This document shows, piece by piece, positions 15,303 through 20,410 of a stretch of 20,410 nt of DNA. This DNA comes from an uncultured Collinsella sp. (GTDB lineage Bacteria; Actinomycetota; Coriobacteriia; Coriobacteriales; Coriobacteriaceae), in contig CATZKS010000023.1 of the NCBI GenBank assembly GCA_958421035.1, positions 1-20,410 on the forward strand, given 5' to 3'. A model generated the notes under the pieces. The model did no database searches. It saw only the letters and a program-made list of their open reading frames with translations, and was not told where the DNA came from. The position numbers and the translations under genes were made by a program. The stretch's first letter is position 1. Every line of letters begins with the position of its first letter.

Positions 15303-15308
15303 CCTCCT
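15303..15308 (-). promoter_or_regulatory. tig: Shine-Dalgarno AGGAGG that decides the tig start
   Basis: AGGAGG on the minus strand is six bases before the TTG at 15296 and lies within the apparent second and third codons of the ATG at 15311. This placement argues for the downstream start. Confidence 0.55.
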
Positions 15309-15386
15309 CATACTGCCCAGCTTATCTGAGGTGCTGGTACCTTTATGCAACAAGCGTCGCGAGGGCATAAGCCGACGCGGGTGCGT

Positions 15387-15470
15387 TGGTGCGGGCGAAA
15401 GGACTCGAACCTTCACGGGAATCCCACCAGAACCTAAATCTGGCGCGTCTACCAATTCCGCCACGCCCGC
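15387..15470 (-). tRNA. tRNA-Leu (anticodon UAG)
   Basis: Read on the minus strand the gene starts GCGGGCG and ends CGCCCGC-A-CCA, so the acceptor stem pairs perfectly and CCA is encoded. The D-loop has TTGGTAGA, the anticodon arm CCAGA-TTTAGGT-TCTGG gives UAG, and a long variable arm is present as expected for class II tRNA-Leu. The T arm is GGTTCGAGTCC. It lies about 75 bases upstream of tig on the same strand. Confidence 0.96.
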
Positions 15471-15489
15471 ATGAGCGCACAGACTAGGA

Positions 15490-15498
15490 ATGATAGCA
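15490..15498 (-). promoter_or_regulatory. Possible extended -10 promoter of tRNA-Leu
   Basis: TGCTATCAT on the minus strand fits an extended -10 box (TGnTATnnT) about 20 bases before the mature tRNA 5' end. No good -35 box is seen at the right distance. Confidence 0.35.
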
Positions 15499-15556
15499 GA
15501 TACGAGCGACAAGCGCACGCACACGTTTTACAGGCTCACGACCTCACCACGAGTGC

Positions 15557-15581
15557 AAAAGGCGGGGCGAGTTGCCCCGCC
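15557..15581 (-). terminator. Rho-independent terminator of the molybdenum hydroxylase operon
   Basis: GGCGGGGC (15561-15568) pairs with GCCCCGCC (15574-15581) around GAGTT. On the minus strand the stem is followed by TTTTGCAC. It is about 30 bases after the stop codon. Confidence 0.85.
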
Positions 15582-15610
15582 CCGCCAATTACGACTTGTT
15601 CGCTGACCCG

Positions 15611-18442
15611 CTACTCCCCCAGCAGGGCCTTCTCGGGCGTGATCGGCAGCGAGCGAACCTGGTGGCCGGTGGCGTGTGCGACGGCCGAGGCCACGGCGGC
15701 GAGCGGTGTGTTGATGACGACCTCGCCGATCGACTTGGCGCCAAACGGGCCCGTCGGCTCGTAGCTCGGCTCAAAGGCCACGCGAATGCTGCCGATATCC
15801 AGGCGCGTGGGCAGCTTGTAGCTCATAAAGTTGCCGGTGCGCAGACGGCCGCGCTCATCGTGCTCGACAATCTCGTAGAGCGCGTGACCGATACCCTGGG
15901 CAATGCCGCCCTCGGCCTGGACGCGCGCGAGCGCCTCGTTGATCACGGTGCCGCAGTCGACGGCCGCCGCGTAGTCCACCACGGTCACCTTGCCGGTGGC
16001 CTTGTCGACCTCGACCTCGGCAATGCCGGCCATAAACGGCGGAGGCGAAACGGGCAGGCAGGCAGAAGCATGCGAGGTGAGCGCGTCGCCGCCCGCGATG
16101 TTCTTGACGCACAGGTTGGCAAAGTCGCGCAACGTGAGGTAGCGGTTCTGCTCGCGCGCGGCGCGCTCGTCGGACAGGCGCACGTACTGGCCATCGAAGA
16201 CCACATCGGCGGCGTCCACGTCCCACATCTGGGCGGCCTTGGCGCAAATCTTCTCACGCAGCTCGGCCGCGGCGTTCTTGGCAGCCAGGCCCGTCACGTA
16301 CGTGCCCGAACTCGCGTACGAGCCGGCGTCGAACGGCGACACATCGGTGTCCACGCCGCGCACCACGATCAGCGAGCTCTCCACGCCCAGCTCCTCGGCG
16401 GCAATCTGCGCCAAGATGGTATCGACACCCATGCCGTTATCGGTAGCGCCGGTCGAAAGCGTAATAAAGCCGTCCTCCTCAAGGCGCATGTCGATGCCGG
16501 CGATGTCCACGTTGGAGATGCCCGAGCCCTGCATGGTGAGTGCGCAGCCCAGGGCGCGCACGCGGTCGCCCAGGTCAACGGCCAGCGGCTTGTCGCGCCA
16601 ACCGATCATGTCCATCGCGCGCAGCAGGCAGCGGTCGAGTGCGCAGGCGTTGAGCTTCTCGTTGTAGTACTGCGGCATGGTCTCGCCCTCGTGCACCATG
16701 TTCTTAAGGCGCAGGTCGGCGGGGTCCATGTGCAACATGTCGGCGAGCTCGTTGACGGCACTCTCCACGGCAAACTGGCCCTGGGTGGCACCGTAGCCGC
16801 GATACGCGCCGCCGCGGTTGGTATTGGTGTAGACGGCGTCCCAGCTAAAGCGGCTCGCCTTCACATGGTTGTAGATGGGCAGGCTCTTGTGGCCCGAAAG
16901 GCCGATCGTCGTGGTAGCGTGCTCGCCATACGCTCCAGCGTTGGACAGCGTATGCAGATCGATGGCCGTGATGGTGCCGTCGTTCATGGCGCCCAGCTTA
17001 ACAGTCATCTGCATCTGGTGGCGCGAGTTGCCCGCGGTGATGGTCTCCTCGCGGGTGTAGCAGCAGTAGCTCGGACGGCCGGTCTGCTGGGTAACGAATG
17101 CCACGAAGATCTCGCAGCAGCCCGTCTGCTTGGAGCCAAAGCCGCCGCCGATGCGCGGCTTGATGACCTGCACCTGCGACTGCGGAATATCGAGCGACTG
17201 CGCGACCATGCGGCGTACGTGGAAGGGCACCTGCGTGGAGGTGGTCACCGAGATGCGGCCGAACGCGTCGGTCGTCGCGAAGGCGCGGAAGGTCTCCATG
17301 GGCGCGGTCTGCGTGGCCTGGCTGGTGTAGGTGCGCTCAAAGACGATGTCGCTCTGGGCGAAGGCCTCATCCAGGTCGCCATAATCGCTGGTACCGCTGC
17401 ATACCAAGTTGCGCGGGACATCGCCGCCCTGCGGGAACATAAAGGTCACGTCGCCCTCGGGGTGGACGACGATGTCGTTATCGAGTGCCTTGGTAAAGTC
17501 GAGCAGCGGCTCAAGCACCTCATAGTCGACCTTAATGAGTTTGAGCGCCTTGTCGGCAGCCTCCTCAGTCTCGGCGGCGACGATCGCCACCTCCTCGTTT
17601 TGGTAACGGACGAGGTTCTCGAGAATCAGGCGGTCGTAGGGACTCGGCTGCGGATAGCTCTGGCCGGCGATGGTAAAGCGGCGCTTGGGCACGTCCTCGT
17701 AGGTGTAGACGCCCACGACGCCGGGCACCTTCAGGGCGCGCGACGTATCGATGGAGCGGATCTTGGCGCGGGCATAGGGGCTGCGCTTGAGTTTGACGAT
17801 CAGGGCGCCGGCGGGCACCATGTCGCCCGTGTAGACGGGACGACCCTCGAGCAGGGCCTTCGAGTCCTTCTTGGGCTGCTTCTTGGTGATCTGCTTGTAC
17901 GCGACACCGTCGGAGCTCGTCTCGTTGACGGGCAGCTCGGGCATCTCAAAGCCAACCTGCACGCCGGACTCGTTGAGGAAGCGCACAATGGCGCGCAGCT
18001 GGCTTTCGTAGCCACTGCAACGGCAGAGGTTGCCGGCGAGCCGGCGCGAGAGCTCCTCGCGCGTGGCGACGAGGCTCGGGTCCTCCTTGGCGGCGCGGGC
18101 AAGCGCCAGCACGTTCATGATAAGACCGGGGGCGCAAAAACCGCACTGCTCGGCGCCTTCGGCAGCCATCGCACGGGCGAGCGCCTCGGACTCGGCCTTG
18201 AGGCCCTCAAGTGTGGTGATGGTGTGGCCCTCAACACGGGCGGCGGGAACCGAGCAGCTCAGTACCGGTTCGCCGTCGAGCCACACCGTACACAGACCGC
18301 AGTTGGTGGTCTCGCAGGCGCAGCGCACCGACGCGCAGCCCTGCTCGCGCAGTAGCGCAAAGAGCATGGTGTCGGGGGCAATCTGAACCTTGACCTTGCG
18401 GCCGTTGAGCGTAAAGGAAAGATCGATGAGTTTGGCAGCCAT
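15611..18442 (-). CDS. Molybdenum hydroxylase, fused 2Fe-2S and molybdopterin subunit (xanthine dehydrogenase family)
   Basis: 943 residues combining two parts that are often separate proteins. Residues 1-150: a plant-type 2Fe-2S domain with Cys 43, 48, 51 and 63, and a second 2Fe-2S domain with Cys 100, 103, 140 and 142 (CGFC...CRC). Residues about 190-943: the molybdopterin-binding part with IGGGFGSKQ (431-439), GAYRGYG (Arg548) and GAKSIGE, whose Glu907 is the expected catalytic base. At the position where xanthine dehydrogenases usually have G-x-x-x-x-GQG the protein has GATDNGMG (Met671), recalling the XdhD/anaerobic purine hydroxylase branch. The start ATG overlaps the FAD subunit stop (TAATG). 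Likely reaction: hydroxylation of a purine or related N-heterocycle, with electrons passing via Fe-S to the FAD subunit. Substrate not provable; aldehyde oxidoreductase is the alternative. No cofactor-maturation gene is in the window. Confidence 0.9.
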   Translation of the reverse strand: MAAKLIDLSFTLNGRKVKVQIAPDTMLFALLREQGCASVRCACETTNCGLCTVWLDGEPVLSCSVPAARVEGHTITTLEGLKAESEALARAMAAEGAEQCGFCAPGLIMNVLALARAAKEDPSLVATREELSRRLAGNLCRCSGYESQLRAIVRFLNESGVQVGFEMPELPVNETSSDGVAYKQITKKQPKKDSKALLEGRPVYTGDMVPAGALIVKLKRSPYARAKIRSIDTSRALKVPGVVGVYTYEDVPKRRFTIAGQSYPQPSPYDRLILENLVRYQNEEVAIVAAETEEAADKALKLIKVDYEVLEPLLDFTKALDNDIVVHPEGDVTFMFPQGGDVPRNLVCSGTSDYGDLDEAFAQSDIVFERTYTSQATQTAPMETFRAFATTDAFGRISVTTSTQVPFHVRRMVAQSLDIPQSQVQVIKPRIGGGFGSKQTGCCEIFVAFVTQQTGRPSYCCYTREETITAGNSRHQMQMTVKLGAMNDGTITAIDLHTLSNAGAYGEHATTTIGLSGHKSLPIYNHVKASRFSWDAVYTNTNRGGAYRGYGATQGQFAVESAVNELADMLHMDPADLRLKNMVHEGETMPQYYNEKLNACALDRCLLRAMDMIGWRDKPLAVDLGDRVRALGCALTMQGSGISNVDIAGIDMRLEEDGFITLSTGATDNGMGVDTILAQIAAEELGVESSLIVVRGVDTDVSPFDAGSYASSGTYVTGLAAKNAAAELREKICAKAAQMWDVDAADVVFDGQYVRLSDERAAREQNRYLTLRDFANLCVKNIAGGDALTSHASACLPVSPPPFMAGIAEVEVDKATGKVTVVDYAAAVDCGTVINEALARVQAEGGIAQGIGHALYEIVEHDERGRLRTGNFMSYKLPTRLDIGSIRVAFEPSYEPTGPFGAKSIGEVVINTPLAAVASAVAHATGHQVRSLPITPEKALLGE

Positions 18443-19356
18443 TAGCGCACCTCGCTAGAATCGACGCCGGGCACGCGGCGGCAGGAATACTCGTCCGTGG
18501 CAAACTTGGGGACCTGCACGGTCTCGAGCTCGCGGGCAAGCGCGGCAGAAAGCTCGATGCCGGCGGCGCGGCGCACAGCCTGAATCGCCAGCGGGGCCGA
18601 GATGCGACGGCGGTAGTCAGCCGAGCCCCACATGTTGGTGCCGTAGCTCAGTGTGCGTACGGACGCGGCCAGGGCACGCAGCTCGTCCTCGGAAGGCCGC
18701 TCGTTCACCAGGCCGCATGCCTCGCCCTGCAGCAGGGTCGCGCGCAGCGGGCGGGCACCCACGGTGACGTGCCAGCTGTTGTCCCACCAGGCAGCGGTGA
18801 CGTTTAAGGAGGGGAAGTCGGTCGCGGCCTTGCGCACGGCCTCATAGCTTGCGCGGTAATCGTGCTTAACGACCACCACGTGCTCGATCACGTCGCGCAC
18901 GTAACCCATGTCGACAAACTCGGCGAGCGGCACGCGGCCGGCGCCCGTCAGCTCAACATAGGAATCGAGCGCGAGGAAGGCGGAGAGAACGTCCGAGAAG
19001 CCAAAGCGGCCGTAGATGCTGCCGCCCACCGTGGCGGTATTGCGCAGCTGCACGCCCACGATATCGTGGACGGCGAACTCAAAGACATTGTTGACAAGCG
19101 CGTTGAGCTCGGCATGGCGCTCGAGCTGGCGCAGGGTGCACATGGCACCGATGCGAAACTCGGTCTCGGTCTCCTCGATCTGATCGAGTCCGCAGGCCGA
19201 AAGGTCAATCGCCGTCGCCACGCGACGCGATCCCAGGCGCATCCAGATGCCGCCGCCCACAATCTTGTTGTTGCGGTTCTTCTGCAAGAGCTCATAGGCT
19301 TCGGCCGCGTTTCCAACACGGACGTAGGTACCGAACTTGAGCACGTTCTCCCCCAT
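18442..19356 (-). CDS. FAD-binding subunit of the molybdenum hydroxylase
   Basis: 304 residues. The FAD-binding part (about 1-170, FAD_binding_5 type) has a first glycine motif GGGIWMRLG and a second LRNTATVGGSIYGRFG followed by the conserved SDVLSAFLALDS. The C-terminal part (about 180-285) is of the CO-dehydrogenase flavoprotein C-terminal type with GSADYRRRIS. It would accept electrons from the 2Fe-2S clusters of the partner subunit and pass them to NAD or another carrier. The gene stops in TAATG shared with the next gene, which indicates translational coupling. The ATG at 19356 has only GAAGAG very close upstream; GTG at 19344, three bases after GGGGGAG, is an alternative. Promoter not identified with confidence. 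Confidence 0.9.
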   Translation of the reverse strand: MGENVLKFGTYVRVGNAAEAYELLQKNRNNKIVGGGIWMRLGSRRVATAIDLSACGLDQIEETETEFRIGAMCTLRQLERHAELNALVNNVFEFAVHDIVGVQLRNTATVGGSIYGRFGFSDVLSAFLALDSYVELTGAGRVPLAEFVDMGYVRDVIEHVVVVKHDYRASYEAVRKAATDFPSLNVTAAWWDNSWHVTVGARPLRATLLQGEACGLVNERPSEDELRALAASVRTLSYGTNMWGSADYRRRISAPLAIQAVRRAAGIELSAALARELETVQVPKFATDEYSCRRVPGVDSSEVR

Positions 19357-19436
19357 CTCTTCACTTGTCCAGTACCTTTAAGTGTACCAAACGAGGGGCC
19401 GCACACCGTTTTAGGACAAAATCCACCCACCCATCC

Positions 19437-19509
19437 ATAACTTGCGGTGATATACGGACTGATTAGCCGTTCTGGGACGCTTAACAGTCCGTATATCACC
19501 GCAAGTTAT
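19437..19509. repeat. GCGGTGATATACGGACTG palindrome, copy 3 (perfect)
   Basis: The 25-base arms 19437-19461 and 19485-19509 are perfectly complementary around a 23-base loop that contains TTCTGG like copy 2. The rest of the loop differs. It lies between the gdhA terminator and the FAD subunit gene. The 230-base gap here otherwise holds only the terminator. Confidence 0.85.
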
Positions 19510-19522
19510 GAGGAGTCCTCCG

Positions 19523-19560
19523 GAATAGAAAAGGCTCCCAGCCGGAATGGCTGGGAGCCT
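19523..19560 (-). terminator. Rho-independent terminator of gdhA
   Basis: AGGCTCCCAGCC (19532-19543) pairs perfectly with GGCTGGGAGCCT (19549-19560) around GGAAT. On the minus strand the stem is followed by TTTTCTATT. It is about 25 bases past the gdhA stop codon. Confidence 0.92.
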
Positions 19561-19586
19561 CATCACATGCTATTTCGAGCGAAGAT

Positions 19587-20410
19587 TTAGCAGACGCCCT
19601 GAGCGAGCATGGCGTCAGCGACCTTCAGGAAGCCGGCGATGTTGGCGCCCATGACAAAGTTGCCCTCCTGGCCATACTCCTTGGCGGTGTCGTCCACGTT
19701 GTGGAACATGCCGCGCATGAGCTGCTCGAGCTTGCCGTCGACCTCTTCGAAGGTCCAGGACAGGTGCTCGGCATTCTGGCTCATCTCCAGGCCGGACACG
19801 AGCACGCCGCCGGCGTTGGCAGCCTTACCGGGCATAAAGGCGACGCCGTTCTCCTGGAAGTAGGTCGTGGCCTCGATGGTCGTGGGCATGTTCGCGCCCT
19901 CGCCAACCACCTTGCAGCCGTTGGCGACGAGCGCCTGGGCATCCTCAAGCAGCAGCGTGTTCTCGCGAGCGCAGGGAAGCGCGATATCGCAGGGAAGCTG
20001 CCACACGCCGCGGCCGTCGCCCTCGTGCCACACGGCGTTAGGCTTCTCGTCAACGTACATAGCGAGCGTAACGCCCTTGTCGTGGCCGGAGCGCTTCTTG
20101 TTGTAGACGTGCTCGAGCACGGTGTAGTCGATGCCGTCGGGATCCTCGACCCAGCCGTGGGTATCGGAGCAGGCCAGCACCTTGCCGCCGAGCTGAGAAA
20201 CCTTCTGGACCGCGTAGATAGCGACGTTGCCGGAGCCGTGAACGACGACGTTCTTGCCCTCGAAGGAGTCGCCGCGGCTCTTAAGGTACTCGTCCACAAA
20301 GTAGGCCAGACCGTAGCCGGTGGCCTCGGTACGGGCGAGCGAGCCGCCAAAGGAGAGGCCCTTGCCGGTGAGGACGCCGGTCCACTCGTTGGTCAGGCGC
20401 TTGTACTGAC
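19587..20410 (-). CDS. gdhA: NADP-type glutamate dehydrogenase, C-terminal part (truncated by window edge)
   Basis: Catalyses the reductive amination of 2-oxoglutarate to glutamate, the main ammonia-assimilation or glutamate-catabolism step. 274 residues are visible; the N-terminal part with the substrate lysines (roughly 170 residues of the usual ~445) is beyond the right edge. At the edge the frame reads QYKRLTNEWTGVLTGKGLSF, then GGSLARTEATGYG. The Rossmann motif VHGSGNVAIYA follows, then ACSDTHGWV at the cofactor-specificity loop, GEGANMPTT and GKAANAGGVLVSGLEMSQN, all typical of hexameric small GDH. The GTG at 20297 is internal and not the start. It has its own terminator, so it is not in one operon with the molybdenum hydroxylase, though both touch nitrogen metabolism. 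Confidence 0.95.
   Translation of the reverse strand, partial: QYKRLTNEWTGVLTGKGLSFGGSLARTEATGYGLAYFVDEYLKSRGDSFEGKNVVVHGSGNVAIYAVQKVSQLGGKVLACSDTHGWVEDPDGIDYTVLEHVYNKKRSGHDKGVTLAMYVDEKPNAVWHEGDGRGVWQLPCDIALPCARENTLLLEDAQALVANGCKVVGEGANMPTTIEATTYFQENGVAFMPGKAANAGGVLVSGLEMSQNAEHLSWTFEEVDGKLEQLMRGMFHNVDDTAKEYGQEGNFVMGANIAGFLKVADAMLAQGVC

Noticed and set aside
15297..15524. Extension of trigger factor to 508 residues
   Set aside because: This part of the frame translates tRNA-Leu(UAG), a structural RNA, so it is not coding.
15572..18355. 927-codon open frame on the plus strand opposite the molybdenum hydroxylase gene
   Set aside because: Same cause: a low-complexity antisense shadow of a gene with clear Fe-S and molybdopterin motifs on the minus strand.
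1..20410. CRISPR array, integron attC array or prophage
   Set aside because: No evenly spaced direct repeats with unique spacers, no cas, integrase, reverse transcriptase or phage structural genes were seen.

Overview
The window is high in G+C and every gene in it reads on the minus strand. The gene order tRNA-Leu, tig, clpP, clpX, valS, folC, the sequence style of these housekeeping proteins, a sortase-type giant Ig-repeat surface protein and a two-gene molybdenum hydroxylase next to a glutamate dehydrogenase point to a Gram-positive gut actinobacterium of the Coriobacteriia. My best guess is a Collinsella-like genome; this is inference from gene content and no search was run.

Read in the direction of transcription (right to left): the C-terminal two thirds of an NADP-type glutamate dehydrogenase (19587-20410, cut by the window edge) ends at a strong terminator. 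A two-gene molybdenum hydroxylase operon follows: a FAD subunit (18442-19356) translationally coupled by a TAATG overlap to a fused 2Fe-2S/molybdopterin subunit (15611-18442), also closed by a terminator. Next come tRNA-Leu(UAG), trigger factor, ClpP and ClpX. These four are the chaperone/protease block: trigger factor handles nascent chains, and ClpX unfolds substrates for the ClpP barrel. After a terminator come valyl-tRNA synthetase and folylpolyglutamate synthase. The left third is one 2150-residue secreted protein made of about 22 Ig-like repeats with a C-terminal LVETG cell-wall sorting signal.

The coding part is mostly ordinary. The unusual part is between the genes, where several separate families of inverted-repeat DNA occur. 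(1) Two 109-116 bp fold-back elements flank valS in opposite orientation; their central core is conserved but their perfect 19-bp outer arms are completely different in sequence, the reverse of a normal transposon-derived element. (2) Three copies of a palindrome containing GCGGTGATATACGGACTG, one of them a half copy. (3) A 160-bp element with imperfect ~30-bp terminal inverted repeats that carries its own terminator pointing against all genes. (4) Two copies of a ~37-bp GCCCCRTCCCAAATTRGCTGC box. (5) A TGTGACAA palindrome. The 498-bp gap between folC and the surface protein holds members of four of these families. No plus-strand gene, CRISPR array, insertion sequence with a transposase, or rRNA was found.
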